Source: Vibrio kanaloae (GTDB lineage Bacteria; Pseudomonadota; Gammaproteobacteria; Enterobacterales; Vibrionaceae). From it: a DNA stretch of 64,000 bases. The notes under the pieces are model-generated. The model ran no database searches and was not told where the DNA came from. It saw only the letters and a list, made by a program, of their open reading frames with translations. The stretch covers positions 992,001 to 1,056,000 of the forward strand of contig NZ_AP025497.1 of the NCBI RefSeq assembly GCF_024347535.1, in the 5' to 3' direction. Shown in pieces: positions 19,322-27,965 of the stretch. Numbering within the stretch: the first letter of the stretch is position 1; every line of letters begins with the position of its first letter. The position numbers were made by a program, and so were the translations under genes.

Positions 19322-20194
19322 ATGAAATCAAACAACGTCGCTTTTATTGGTTTAGGTGTAATGGGTTTTCCAATGGCGGGTCATCTTGCAAAAGCAGGGT
19401 ACAAGACCAAAGTGTTTAATCGTACAGAAAGCAAAGCAAAATTATGGGCGCAAGAATTTTCTAGTGAATACGAGCCAACTCCAGGGTTAGCTGCGACTAA
19501 CTGTGACATTGTGTTTTTATGCGTAGGGAATGATGACGACGTAAGAAGTGTTGTATATGGAGAAGACGGTGTGCTCGCAAGTATGGTTACAGGCTCTGTT
19601 TTGGTTGACCACACGACAACATCTGCAGAGCTTGCGGAGGAATTGGCTAGAGCATGTATGGAAAAGAATATTTCGTTTATCGATGCTCCAGTATCAGGTG
19701 GTCAGGCAGGAGCTGAAAATGCAGCTCTGACAATTATGTGTGGTGGTGAACAAACTGTTTTTGATCGCGTAGAACCCGTGATGAAAAGTTATGGTAAGCA
19801 ATCGACTTTAATGGGTAAAAATGGCCAGGGACAGCGCAGTAAGATGGTTAATCAAATCTGTATTGCAGGTGTATTAAAAGGGCTAAGCGAAGGTCTACTT
19901 CTGGCAAAAAAAGCAGATCTCAATATTAACCAATTAGTTGATGTATTAAAGCATGGTGCCGCAGGTTCGTGGCAAATGGAGAATAGAACCGTGACTATGT
20001 CGCAAGATAAGTTCGATTTTGGTTTTGCTATTGACTGGATGCACAAAGATCTCAGCATTTGCCTAAATGAAGCTAATAAGATGGGTGTTACGCTTCCGCT
20101 AACAGAAAAAGTAGACAGTGAATATCAATCTCTACAGCAGCAAGGTTTTGGTCGTATGGATACTTCTGTGCTTTTCAAAATCTACGAGCGATAA
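19322..20194 (+). CDS. 3-hydroxyacid dehydrogenase family oxidoreductase (GarR/HIBADH-like)
   Basis: NAD(P)-dependent beta-hydroxyacid dehydrogenase, 290 residues from ATG 19322 with TTAAGGAAAATAAA upstream; an earlier TTG at 19298 is less likely. Rossmann motif FIGLGVMGFPMAGHLAKAGY at the N terminus, substrate loop DAPVSGGQAGAENA near 117-130, and the catalytic Lys in KMVNQ near 173. Members act on tartronate semialdehyde, 3-hydroxyisobutyrate, 3-sulfolactaldehyde-type compounds and similar. The neighbouring TauE/SafE exporter makes an organosulfonate substrate worth considering, but this is a guess. Confidence 0.88.
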   Translation: MKSNNVAFIGLGVMGFPMAGHLAKAGYKTKVFNRTESKAKLWAQEFSSEYEPTPGLAATNCDIVFLCVGNDDDVRSVVYGEDGVLASMVTGSVLVDHTTTSAELAEELARACMEKNISFIDAPVSGGQAGAENAALTIMCGGEQTVFDRVEPVMKSYGKQSTLMGKNGQGQRSKMVNQICIAGVLKGLSEGLLLAKKADLNINQLVDVLKHGAAGSWQMENRTVTMSQDKFDFGFAIDWMHKDLSICLNEANKMGVTLPLTEKVDSEYQSLQQQGFGRMDTSVLFKIYER

Positions 20195-20214
20195 CTTCGA
20201 CAGGAATTTTCAGT

Positions 20215-20997
20215 ATGGAACTCTTCGGTAACGACATTACACTTTTAATACTAATAGCATTAATGGTATCGGCCTTTGCGGCCGGGTTCATTGACTCAGT
20301 AGCAGGCGGTGGAGGATTAATCTTAGTGCCATCTTTTATCCTTGCAGGATTGCCACCTCAATTAGCTCTGGGGCAAGAAAAAATTGTCAGCACATTAGGT
20401 ACTATCGCAGCTATTCGAAACTTTGTTCGAAATAAGAAAGTAATTTGGAGCGCAGCGGCAACTGGTATCCCAGCCGGCCTCATCGGTGCGTATGCGGGTG
20501 CACAAGCGATCCTTTACTTTGACCCTGATACAATCGGAAAAATCATTCTTTTTATGCTTCCGTTCGGAATTATTTTATCTTTCATTCCTAAGAAGAATCG
20601 TAATGAAGAAAATTCAGATCCAATCAACAAAAAAGTAATTTTATTTGGCGTTCCAGCCGCTGTATTTATCATTGGTTTTTATGACGGATTTTTCGGTCCA
20701 GGTACAGGTAGTTTTTTAATTCTAGCTTTACATTACTTACTTAGATTCGATTTAGTTTCGGCATCAGCGACTTCAAAGCTGTTTAACTTTTCTTCCAACA
20801 TCGGCGCATTATTCGCATTTATGATTGCAGGTAATGTCTTATATTTGCTGGCAATACCTTTAGCAGCAATGAATTTACTTGGTAACCATGTCGGGAGTTC
20901 ATCGGCCATGAAGTATGGTGCCAAACTGATTCAACGGACCATATCAGTCTCACTCAGTCTACTGATGATTTCGCTAGGTTATAAATTCCTGCTCTAA
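20215..20997 (+). CDS. TauE/SafE (TSUP) family membrane transporter
   Basis: 260 residues with about eight hydrophobic segments. The two family half-repeats are visible: AGFIDSVAGGGGLILVP near 22-38 and GFYDGFFGPGTGSFL near 153-167. TSUP proteins export sulfite, sulfoacetate or similar anions, and some import them. It starts 20 bases after the dehydrogenase with AGGA upstream, so the two form an operon, presumably under the MocR gene. Confidence 0.9.
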   Translation: MELFGNDITLLILIALMVSAFAAGFIDSVAGGGGLILVPSFILAGLPPQLALGQEKIVSTLGTIAAIRNFVRNKKVIWSAAATGIPAGLIGAYAGAQAILYFDPDTIGKIILFMLPFGIILSFIPKKNRNEENSDPINKKVILFGVPAAVFIIGFYDGFFGPGTGSFLILALHYLLRFDLVSASATSKLFNFSSNIGALFAFMIAGNVLYLLAIPLAAMNLLGNHVGSSSAMKYGAKLIQRTISVSLSLLMISLGYKFLL

Positions 20998-21030
20998 AAA
21001 CTAGCCACAAAAGTCTACACAATGAAACTA

Positions 21031-21058
21031 ATGCCGTTCACTTAAGAGTGAACGGCAT
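21031..21058. terminator. Strong hairpin between convergent genes
   Basis: 12-bp perfect stem ATGCCGTTCACT / AGTGAACGGCAT with a 4-base loop. No T-run follows directly on either strand, so it is an atypical terminator or an mRNA 3'-end stabiliser. Confidence 0.5.
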
Positions 21059-21107
21059 CACCATTAAGGGCTCTTTTTTATTTTGTAACAGGTACGTACT
21101 ATCGCCC

Positions 21108-22175
21108 TTAAACGATCTCGCCCGTTTGCGAGAAAGCTTCTAGCTTCGCTGTATAAGGTTGCAGGTCACCGATATTCAGGTTTACCCATTCGCCATTGAA
21201 GTAAGTATCTAGGTAGCGCTCACCGCTGTCACATAGCAAAGTTACAATAGAACCTTTTTCGCCACGCGCTTTCATTTCACTGGCTAGCTGAAGCACACCG
21301 TACATGTTTGTACCCGTTGATGCGCCAACCTTGCGGCCAAGAATGTTAGACAACCAATGTGTGGTTGCGATGCTTGCTGCGTCTGGAATTTTGCGCATTT
21401 CGTCAACCACACCAGGAATGAAGCTTGGTTCTGCACGTGGGCGACCAATACCTTCAATCTTGCTGAATGTACTGCCTTTCACGTCCGCGTTACCTGTTTG
21501 GAAGTATTCGTGGAATACCGAATTTTCAGGGTCAACAACACAAAGTTTAGTCTCATGTTGTTGGTAGCGAATAAAACGGCCAATAGTTGCTGAAGTTCCG
21601 CCTGTTCCTGGGCTCATTACCACCCAAGTTGGAACTGGGTGATCTTCCATCTGCATTTGATTGAAAATCGAGTTCGCGATGTTGTTGTTACCACGCCAGT
21701 CAGTTGCACGTTCAGCGTAAGTAAATTGGTCCATGTAGTGACCATTGAGTTCGTCAGCTAAACGATGAGACTCAGCATAGATTTGATCAGACCGATCGAC
21801 AAGATGAGCTTGACCGCCGTAGAATTCAATCTGCTCTATTTTCCTCTTTGCTGTGCATTTTGGCATTACCGCAATAAACGGCAGGCCAAGTAGTCGAGCA
21901 AAGTACGCTTCAGACACTGCTGTACTGCCTGACGAAGATTCAATGATGGTTGTTTCTGGGCCAACCCAACCATTACAGATAGCATATAAGAATAGAGATC
22001 GCGCTAAACGATGCTTCAATGATCCCGTTGGGTGTGTACTTTCATCTTTGAGATAAATGTCAATGCCTTCGATACTTGGTAAATCGAGTTTGATAAGGTG
22101 CGTATCCGCTGAACGTTGGTAGTCAGCTTCAATTTTTTGAATTGCATTGTTAATCCATTGGTGGTCAGTACACAT
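21108..22175 (-). CDS. PLP-dependent cysteine-synthase-family enzyme
   Basis: Fold-type II PLP enzyme, 355 residues. The PLP lysine is K54 in [12 protein letters not shown]; the phosphate and substrate loop is [18 protein letters not shown] near 79-96; [14 protein letters not shown] near 188-201 binds the PLP phosphate. It resembles CysK/CysM but with altered loops, as in cysteine desulfhydrases or cysteate-type lyases. It is divergent from an Lrp-family regulator 145 bases away, an arrangement like the cysteine-detoxification genes controlled by DecR in E. coli. A cysteine or sulfur amino-acid lyase role is therefore inferred. Confidence 0.82.
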   Translation of the reverse strand: MCTDHQWINNAIQKIEADYQRSADTHLIKLDLPSIEGIDIYLKDESTHPTGSLKHRLARSLFLYAICNGWVGPETTIIESSSGSTAVSEAYFARLLGLPFIAVMPKCTAKRKIEQIEFYGGQAHLVDRSDQIYAESHRLADELNGHYMDQFTYAERATDWRGNNNIANSIFNQMQMEDHPVPTWVVMSPGTGGTSATIGRFIRYQQHETKLCVVDPENSVFHEYFQTGNADVKGSTFSKIEGIGRPRAEPSFIPGVVDEMRKIPDAASIATTHWLSNILGRKVGASTGTNMYGVLQLASEMKARGEKGSIVTLLCDSGERYLDTYFNGEWVNLNIGDLQPYTAKLEAFSQTGEIV

Positions 22176-22320
22176 AGGCGTTCTCTTGATTTTTTGTAGG
22201 AATTTTTAGAATTTGTATGGTCCTAATTTAGCGATAATCCCGGAGAAAAACTTTGCCATATTTGCTTTGTTTTGTTTAAATTGTAGAAAATTTTTCTCTT
22301 AAATGCCGTTTGGTGAAAAT

Positions 22321-22776
22321 ATGATTGATGCCGTAGATAAAAAGATATTAGGATTACTGCAAGAAGACAGTACGCTGTCATTGAACGATATTTCTGAAGC
22401 GGTCAACCTCACCACAACGCCTTGTTGGAAAAGGCTTAAGCGCCTCGAAGAGAACGGCATCATTGAGAAAAGAGTCGCGCTGCTAAACCCGGAAAAACTG
22501 GATCTTTCCTTTACCGCGTTCGTATTGGTGAAAACCAGTGATCATTCTCATGAGTGGTATGGTCGTTTTGTGACTACTGTGTCGGAATTTCCAGAAGTGA
22601 TGGAGTTCTATCGCATGGCTGGCGAATATGATTATATGATGAAGGTGCAGGTTAAAGACATGAAGTGCTTTGATGACTTCTACAAACGATTGGTTAACAG
22701 TATTGATGGCATTTCCAATGTGACCTCGACGTTTGCCATGGAGCCATTAAAGTACACAACAGCACTGCCGTTGTAA
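22321..22776 (+). CDS. Lrp/AsnC-family regulator (DecR-like)
   Basis: 151 residues from ATG 22321, chosen because GGTGA lies 5 bases before it; the ATG at 22303 lacks a site. The N-terminal helix-turn-helix ([26 protein letters not shown]) is followed by the RAM/ligand domain. The TPCWKR sequence in the recognition helix is shared with the DecR/BkdR branch. It faces the PLP enzyme at 21108-22175 and probably regulates it in response to an amino acid. Confidence 0.87.
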   Translation: MIDAVDKKILGLLQEDSTLSLNDISEAVNLTTTPCWKRLKRLEENGIIEKRVALLNPEKLDLSFTAFVLVKTSDHSHEWYGRFVTTVSEFPEVMEFYRMAGEYDYMMKVQVKDMKCFDDFYKRLVNSIDGISNVTSTFAMEPLKYTTALPL

Positions 22777-22801
22777 TGCATCTTAGAACAACTTTGTTTA
22801 G

Positions 22802-22834
22802 CTGACCTTATTCGCGACCTTATTCGCGACCTTA
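22802..22834. repeat. 12-bp tandem repeat
   Basis: GACCTTATTCGC is repeated twice, plus a partial third copy (GACCTTA), just after the Lrp-family gene. Confidence 0.8.
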
Positions 22835-22925
22835 TGAGTCATACATAGTTTCGGTTAATTAGTTTCTGGTTAGATATAATTTAAGCTTAGACATCGCTTC
22901 GACGAGATAAAGAAAAGGATTTTCC

Positions 22926-23591
22926 ATGTTTACAAAAGTATCTACCGCTATCCAGCTGGTGTTAGCTGTCGCCATTTTTTACTTGGGTTACACTATCTAT
23001 TCGTTTACTAATAAAGTCGGTGAAATTGTGGATACTTACCCTAAAGTCATCGAAGATTTATCAGTATTGACTAAGGGCCTGAAAGTCGAAGAGTGGTTAG
23101 CGTTTGCTGAGCATATCGATGAACTTGCCCCGCACGTGTTAGATACTGTTGAAGATGTAAGAAGAACCGCCGAGAAAGTGAATCAGACTGTTTCATCGGT
23201 CGACAGTAAAATCCCGTCCATTTTAGATGAAGTGAAAAACGTTCGAACGGAAGTGGAGCAGGTAAGAATGGATGTGATTCCGTCAACATTGACTGAGTTG
23301 AAACGATACCGAGTAGACGTAATGCCACCTATGCTGGCTGAAAGTAAGTCTTACCGCGAACAAACGATTCCGGTGGTGATTGCTGAATCTGAAATGCTGA
23401 GAGCCGAAGTGCCGGGTATTTTAGATCAAGCCAATTTGCTAGCCGATAAGAGTAAAGCATTGGCTCAAGGTGCAGCAGAAGGAGCGGTGAAAGGCGTAGT
23501 GCTATCGCCATTTAATTTACTGCGAGACGCTGGAGACGGCATCAAAACGCGAGTACAAAGCGAATTCGAACCTACGTTAGAGGTTGAGTAG
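22926..23591 (+). CDS. Membrane-anchored coiled-coil protein, unknown function
   Basis: 221 residues. One N-terminal transmembrane helix (about 8-28; IQLVLAVAIFYLGYTIYSF) is followed by a long charged helical region with heptad-like spacing of V/I/L (about 35-180). It contains imperfect repeats of the type 'EV..VR.DVIPSTLTELKRYRVDVMPPMLAESKSYR'-like segments (about 100-150), then a short C-terminal tail. Most likely a periplasm-facing or cytoplasmic coiled coil tethered to the inner membrane. No family with known function is recognised. AAAGGA precedes the ATG; a strong bidirectional terminator follows. Confidence 0.75.
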   Translation: MFTKVSTAIQLVLAVAIFYLGYTIYSFTNKVGEIVDTYPKVIEDLSVLTKGLKVEEWLAFAEHIDELAPHVLDTVEDVRRTAEKVNQTVSSVDSKIPSILDEVKNVRTEVEQVRMDVIPSTLTELKRYRVDVMPPMLAESKSYREQTIPVVIAESEMLRAEVPGILDQANLLADKSKALAQGAAEGAVKGVVLSPFNLLRDAGDGIKTRVQSEFEPTLEVE

Positions 23592-23630
23592 GGGTTACGA
23601 ACTCTATGTAATGACTTATCGCTAGAATTA

Positions 23631-23670
23631 AAAAGAGAGGCTAGGTATTAAACTTGGCCTCTCTTTTATT
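23631..23670. terminator. Bidirectional terminator
   Basis: 11-bp stem AAAAGAGAGGC / GCCTCTCTTTT between the convergent coiled-coil gene and tesB. Confidence 0.85.
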
Positions 23671-23696
23671 GTGGCTTTTAAAACAATGTTTGATCG

Positions 23697-24557
23697 CTAT
23701 TTAGTAAAGCGCATCACACCTTCTTGAACGGCTGTCGCTACGAGCTCACCTTTCTGATTAAAGATTTCGCCGCGAACTAAGCCACGAGTGTTCGCCGCCG
23801 TCGGGCTTTCAATTGCATAAAGAAGCCATTCATCCATCTTAAATGGGCGGTGGAACCAGATTGAATGGTCAATCGTCGCCACTTGGAAGTTCGGCGTCAT
23901 GATAGAAACTTCATGAGGGTGAAGCGCTGTCACCAAGAATCCCCAATCAGATGCGTAAGCAAGCAAGTATTGGTGAATCAATTGGTTGTTTGGCACTGCG
24001 CCATTTGCTCTTACCCAAAGGTACTGTTTCGCATCTGTCTTCTTAGGGTTGAGTGGATTCACGACCGTTACAGGGCGCATCTCAATTGGTTTTTCGCCAC
24101 AAAAGGTTTTGCGTAGCTTCTTTGGTAGAAATTCAGCAATGTGGCTCGCTAACTCGGTTTCCGATGCATAGTTCTCTGGCCCTGGGATGCTTGGCATTTC
24201 ATTTTGATGTTCAAAGCCTGGAGCATCGCCATGGTAAGAAGCCGTGAGATAGAAAATGGGGCGGCCATTTTGAATCGCTTTAACTCGGCGCGTGCTGAAG
24301 CTGCGTCCATCTCTTAGGTTCTCAACATCATAAATAATGGGTTTTTCAGGATCGCCGGGGAATAGAAAATAGCTGTGGAACGAGTGAACGCTACGGTCGT
24401 CTTGAACGGTATAGCGAGCAGCGGAAAGTGCTTGTCCCAGTACCTGACCACCGTAAACCTGAGGCAGACCGAGGTTCTCACTTTGCCCACGGAATAAACC
24501 TTCTTCCAGTTTCTCTAGCTGAAGTAAACTTAGTAATTCTTGTAAAGGTTGACTCAT
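23697..24557 (-). CDS. tesB: TesB, acyl-CoA thioesterase II
   Basis: Hydrolyses medium and long acyl-CoA to free fatty acid and CoA. 286 residues. ATG 24557 is preferred over 24566 because AGAGGA is then 9 bases upstream. It is nearly collinear with the E. coli enzyme: double hot-dog fold with [11 protein letters not shown] near 58-72, [11 protein letters not shown] near 84, and the catalytic Asp region [13 protein letters not shown] near 222-234, with Thr and Gln partners (GLVRGEIF). The neighbours ybaY and atl match the tesB-ybaY-ybaZ order of E. coli. Confidence 0.95.
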   Translation of the reverse strand: MSQPLQELLSLLQLEKLEEGLFRGQSENLGLPQVYGGQVLGQALSAARYTVQDDRSVHSFHSYFLFPGDPEKPIIYDVENLRDGRSFSTRRVKAIQNGRPIFYLTASYHGDAPGFEHQNEMPSIPGPENYASETELASHIAEFLPKKLRKTFCGEKPIEMRPVTVVNPLNPKKTDAKQYLWVRANGAVPNNQLIHQYLLAYASDWGFLVTALHPHEVSIMTPNFQVATIDHSIWFHRPFKMDEWLLYAIESPTAANTRGLVRGEIFNQKGELVATAVQEGVMRFTK

Positions 24558-24725
24558 CGCCAGCATTCCTCTTCGTAAAATGAGTGTCAGATTATGATGC
24601 TAATCATTTAGCTTAGTCAGATATCTGTCAATAAATCATAGGGTTTCAAGACAGAATATAAAAGCTCTCTTATAATCGGTGTGTAGATTTGCCGAATCCG
24701 GTAAACATGTTGAGAGAAATTGAAT

Positions 24726-25166
24726 ATGAAAAAGGCTCTAATTCTTATTACATCTTTAGTATCGTTTGGTCTACTTGTTGGCTGCCAAGCAACATCAGAA
24801 ACCAACACTTCTCAGGGAGTGGTTGCAGACAACGCTCAAGTAATTTCAGGAACAGTAAGTTATCGCGAAAGAATTGCATTGCCTGAGAATGCAGTGGTGA
24901 CCGTAACGCTAGAAGATATTTCACTGGCTGACGCGCCATCAACGGTTATCGCAACTCAAGAATTCACCACTGACGGTAAGCAAGTACCGTTCGCATTCGA
25001 ACTGAGCTACGATAACAACAAAATTCAACCTAACCACCGTTACAACATGCGCGCAACGATTCATGTTGACGGCAAACTGCGTTTCACAACTGATACGATT
25101 AAGTCAGTGATTACAGACGTTGAAAACACGCAACAAGCAGACCTACGCTTGGTTGGTGTTCGTTAA
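24726..25166 (+). CDS. YbaY-family lipoprotein
   Basis: 146 residues from ATG 24726 (a TTG at 24720 is in frame). The lipoprotein signal ends in LLVGC, giving Cys at about residue 20. The mature part is a YscW/YbaY-type beta-sandwich: ISGTVSYRERIALPENAVVTV then LEDISLADAP, ending with ADLRLVGV. Function is unknown; the E. coli homologue lies at the same place beside tesB. Divergent from tesB with a 168-base promoter gap. Confidence 0.9.
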   Translation: MKKALILITSLVSFGLLVGCQATSETNTSQGVVADNAQVISGTVSYRERIALPENAVVTVTLEDISLADAPSTVIATQEFTTDGKQVPFAFELSYDNNKIQPNHRYNMRATIHVDGKLRFTTDTIKSVITDVENTQQADLRLVGVR

Positions 25167-25241
25167 TTAGTCGTGGATACCACTTTTAAGGCATCTTAAT
25201 TAGCTTAACTTAGCCTGTTGAATCGGCGGTTGATGGCAGCT

Positions 25242-25544
25242 CTAGGGCTGCCACTTGTATATTCTGAGTTTGACCTTTCCTGCGTCACTTACTTCAATCC
25301 CTTCTTCAACCAGATGTTTCTTTTGACGATCAAACGAATCACCCTTCAAAGAGATTTCTCCTTTACTGTTGATCACTCGATACCAAGGCAGTTTGCTTCC
25401 TTCTGGTAAATTCCCCAGCGCTTTTCCTACGTGCCGCGCATAGCCCGGAAAACCTGAAAAACGTGCTATGTCTCCATAAGTTGTTACTCTTCCATATGGA
25501 ATTTGGTGAATCACAGCAAAGATTTGGCTCAAAAATTGGTCCAT
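25242..25544 (-). CDS. atl: Alkyltransferase-like (ATL) DNA lesion-binding protein
   Basis: MGMT-fold protein of 100 residues from ATG 25544 (AGGA 9 bases upstream; the ORF's earlier ATG at 25577 runs into the MITE-like repeat). The helix-turn-helix region (IPYGRVTTYGDIARFSG) and Arg finger (YARHVGKAL) are kept. The methyl-acceptor motif PCHRV is PWYRV, with Trp in place of the reactive Cys. ATL proteins bind O6-alkylguanine and hand it to nucleotide excision repair. Same position as E. coli ybaZ. Confidence 0.93.
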   Translation of the reverse strand: MDQFLSQIFAVIHQIPYGRVTTYGDIARFSGFPGYARHVGKALGNLPEGSKLPWYRVINSKGEISLKGDSFDRQKKHLVEEGIEVSDAGKVKLRIYKWQP

Positions 25545-25566
25545 ACTAAATGTTCCTAGTTCATAA

Positions 25567-25728
25567 ATACCAATCACAGTAAGTAAGTGTTCAAAAATAG
25601 CGCAGGGAAAAAGCTTGAGAGCAAGGCAGATTTTTTTGATAAGTAGTTATTCTCCAATCAAAAAATCTAACGAGGTTATCGAGTTTTTTAACAAGCTAGG
25701 GTGACCAGTTAATTACTACGATTGGTAT
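25567..25728 (-). repeat. MITE-like repeat, copy 2 (162 bp)
   Basis: Reverse orientation relative to copies 1 and 3. Ends ATACCAATC / GATTGGTAT; interior GATTTTTTGATTGGAGAATA and ACTTATC hairpin as in the others. Same length as copy 3. It lies between atl and the downstream membrane protein gene. Confidence 0.88.
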
Positions 25729-25758
25729 GGTACCACGGATCGGTAGAAGGAGAGAGCT

Positions 25759-26502
25759 ATGGTGTTTTCGACATTTCAGTTTCTAATCACAACATTATTA
25801 GCGGTTATTTGCGCGAGAGCAATCAGTTTAAGTGACGGTGACATCCCAGTACTTGCGATGGTCATTCCCGCGCTATGGGTTTTACCGCAGGGAGGGATTG
25901 CAGGATTAGCTTTGCTTATTTCCATGACTACTTACGGTTTAACCCTTCCTTTACAGCCAATCACACTTTCTGTCAGCGCATGGGTGCTATTCCCACTACT
26001 TATGGTGGTCTTTTCAAGAAGAAGTAGTTTGTCTGTCGTGATTATTTCTGGCCTGATCGTGACCACCTTACAGGTCGGAATTATGGTCACGCAATCAGCA
26101 GGCAAGCTTGAAGGTGTTCCGTGGGTTACCACACTTCAAACCTTATCAATCATTGTTATTTGGTGGGCGGCAAATCATCTTAAGCCAGCCAGCCGACACA
26201 GCTGGTGGTCATTAGGCTTAATACTGCCATTATGGATAGCTGATTTACCTTATGCGGCTTTGGTTGCCTTGTGTGTGACCGGCATTATGGCTTCAATGGA
26301 AACTCTAACGCGCTTGAAAACCTTTCGTTGGAATAAGTTATTGTGTTGGACATTGCCAACGGTAGGGTTTGCTGTTTTGGTGGTCACCCCAAGTATTGAG
26401 GTGCCAAGCCCTGTTTTTGTGGTTTGGCTATGCTTGCTGACTACCGCATGGATGACAGATTACATCATTAGGACAGAAGATAACGAAGACATCGATATCT
26501 AG
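25759..26502 (+). CDS. Polytopic membrane protein, unknown function
   Basis: 247 residues with seven or eight hydrophobic helices spread through the length and few charged residues except the acidic C-terminal tail (RTEDNEDIDI), which is probably cytoplasmic. The only pattern noted is GGIAGLALLISMTTYGLTLPLQP near 45-67. No family is recognised. GAAGGAGAGAG precedes the ATG, so expression is likely. The promoter, if local, is between the MITE copy 2 and 25759. A hairpin (AGGTAAA / TTTACCT, 26529-26550) with a T-run follows. Confidence 0.75.
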   Translation: MVFSTFQFLITTLLAVICARAISLSDGDIPVLAMVIPALWVLPQGGIAGLALLISMTTYGLTLPLQPITLSVSAWVLFPLLMVVFSRRSSLSVVIISGLIVTTLQVGIMVTQSAGKLEGVPWVTTLQTLSIIVIWWAANHLKPASRHSWWSLGLILPLWIADLPYAALVALCVTGIMASMETLTRLKTFRWNKLLCWTLPTVGFAVLVVTPSIEVPSPVFVVWLCLLTTAWMTDYIIRTEDNEDIDI

Positions 26503-26693
26503 CCCTATAGAAACCATTGCTCCTAAATGTAGGTAAATGGTGAATTTACCTGCGATTTTTTAATGGTTTGGATAAAGGATAAGCACTTAAGCAGCAATTG
26601 TTAAAAAATAAGGTGTAAGGGCTTGCAATGGTTGCTGTGATGCTGAATAATCCAATCACTCTTTGAGGCAAACCTCTTAGAAATCGAATCTAT

Positions 26694-26799
26694 GGGGGCC
26701 TGGTCCTCCCGCAACAATAATTCGTGAACTCGGTCAGGCCTGGAAGGGAGCAGCCGCAGCGAGTGACTTGTGTGCCGGGATGTGGCTGGGTTCCCACCC
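26694..26799 (+). ncRNA. ffs: 4.5S RNA of the signal recognition particle
   Basis: About 106 bases, beginning GGGGGCC and ending with a pairing CCCACCC. The conserved SRP domain IV is plain: GGTCAGGCCTGGAAGGGAGCAGCC with the GGAA tetraloop and asymmetric loop, then GTGTGCCGGGATGTGGCTGG on the return strand. It binds Ffh and FtsY for co-translational membrane targeting. A terminator follows. ffs is a known attachment site for some Tn7-like elements, which fits the tnsA-like gene next to it. Confidence 0.96.
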
Positions 26800-26803
26800 T
26801 TTA

Positions 26804-26855
26804 TGAAGCCTGCAATATATGTTCGCATAAATTGCAGGCTTTCTTCATTTTTGCA
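26804..26855 (+). terminator. Terminator of ffs
   Basis: GCCTGCAAT / ATTGCAGGC stem with a 13-base loop, followed by TTTCTTCATTTTT. Confidence 0.85.
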
Positions 26856-26891
26856 TCATAAGTCTTCATATTTGCATCATAAGTCTTCATA
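26850..26891 (+). repeat. Perfect 21-bp tandem duplication after ffs
   Basis: TTTGCATCATAAGTCTTCATA occurs twice head to tail (26850-26870, 26871-26891), between the ffs terminator and the tnsA-like gene. Confidence 0.95.
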
Positions 26892-26932
26892 GTCTATTTT
26901 TTGTTGTAGGTTTACAACAAAAGTGATTTGCT

Positions 26933-27277
26933 ATGTTCGACCAAACCAAGAAATCATCTCACGTACACAACATCTGTAAGTTCATGAGCTTGAAGAATGA
27001 TGCTGTTGTTCGCACTCTCTCCATTTTGGAGTTCGATTTCTGCTTTCACCTTGAATATAACGCAAACATTAAAAGTTTTACCTCTCAACCTTTTGGCTTC
27101 CACTATCAATTCAATAATCGTAAGAGCCGGTATACTCCAGACTTTTTAATAACAGATCACAACGAGCAGTTAACCCTCTTCGAAGTAAAACTGCCGCATA
27201 GGCAGCTAAGAATAGGCCAGGAAGAAAGCAACCCTCCTGCTGAACAAGCAGTTAATAATCAAAACCACCATGTTTAG
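26933..27277 (+). pseudogene. Truncated TnsA-like transposon endonuclease
   Basis: 114 residues with the pattern of the N-terminal catalytic domain of TnsA, the Tn7-type end-cleaving nuclease. E33 (LSILEFDF), D70 in SRYTPDFL, and E84-V-K86 (LFEVK) fit the E...D...(Q/E)xK active site. Family members are about 210-270 residues; the C-terminal DNA-binding domain is missing, and the last 25 residues look unrelated. No tnsB, tnsC or tniQ follows. Its place just downstream of ffs, reading away from it, is that of tnsA at the right end of a Tn7-like element. It is probably a relic. Confidence 0.7.
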
Positions 27278-27296
27278 GCTTGATGGTTTTTTGTTT
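27260..27296. terminator. Terminator-like hairpin
   Basis: AAAACCACCA / TGATGGTTTT with one mismatch, followed by a T-run on the plus strand; lies between the tnsA relic and the convergent gene pair. Confidence 0.55.
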
Positions 27297-27303
27297 TGCG
27301 GGA

Positions 27304-27936
27304 TTAGTTTGGCACAAGGCTGTTAATGAATGCTGCGTATTCTTGATGGTGGTAGCCGTGGTGATTGTCATAAGAAGGCTTTGTTAGAACCCCTTTGCCT
27401 TCAGGAATATAGCTGCGTATTACTTTGCGTGGTTCGGATTCGCGCCAGGTGATATTGAATGCGGCAAAAGTAGGGAAAAAACAGATGTCAGAGTAATCAG
27501 GAATATTGTCGTGAATCCACCATGCCAGTGCTTGCCAGTGACCTGTTTCTTCATAGTAAGGAATAAAATAATTTACGACGATACAAGCTGTAGCTCCTAA
27601 TAGGCCGTCTTTATCCCTGTAGTCCCAAATATGACCACCATAGTTTTTATCATTTGATGCGCAATTATACTTCTTTTCATTTCCTACGTTATTAATTAGT
27701 GGTGAACGATAGCCAGATCGAATACTGATCCTGCCAAATTTATTACTTATTGGTTCTAGTATCTTCTGGCAAAGGTTTCTACCCGATTCAATAGCTATGT
27801 CAGGATAATCCGGAACATTGGTTAGCTGCTCAATTTGTGCTATTTCAGAGTGAAGAAAGTCCCTCATAAAAAAGGAAGGAGATAGGCGCACGCGCCCGAG
27901 TTTTTCTAGGTTGGATACCGTAGTCGGAGTTTTCAT
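27304..27936 (-). CDS. Peptidase M15-like domain protein, island gene
   Basis: 210 residues, no signal peptide. SIRSGYRSPLINNVGN (near 91-106) followed by YGGHIWDYRDKDG resembles the SxGYRS...H...D zinc-site layout of M15/hedgehog-type peptidases, with altered spacing. A later WWIHDNIPDYSDICFFP and FNITW could supply the third ligand. This is a distant resemblance, not a firm assignment. It follows the 147-aa gene by 29 bases in the same operon (AAAGG before the ATG). No phage lysis genes lie nearby, so a role in cell-wall lysis is doubtful. Confidence 0.6.
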   Translation of the reverse strand: MKTPTTVSNLEKLGRVRLSPSFFMRDFLHSEIAQIEQLTNVPDYPDIAIESGRNLCQKILEPISNKFGRISIRSGYRSPLINNVGNEKKYNCASNDKNYGGHIWDYRDKDGLLGATACIVVNYFIPYYEETGHWQALAWWIHDNIPDYSDICFFPTFAAFNITWRESEPRKVIRSYIPEGKGVLTKPSYDNHHGYHHQEYAAFINSLVPN

Positions 27937-27965
27937 ACTTAAACCTTTTTAACCTGTCCAGTTTT

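Noticed and set aside
26601..26828. 75-codon minus-strand frame over 4.5S RNA
   Set aside because: Lies across a well-supported structural RNA.
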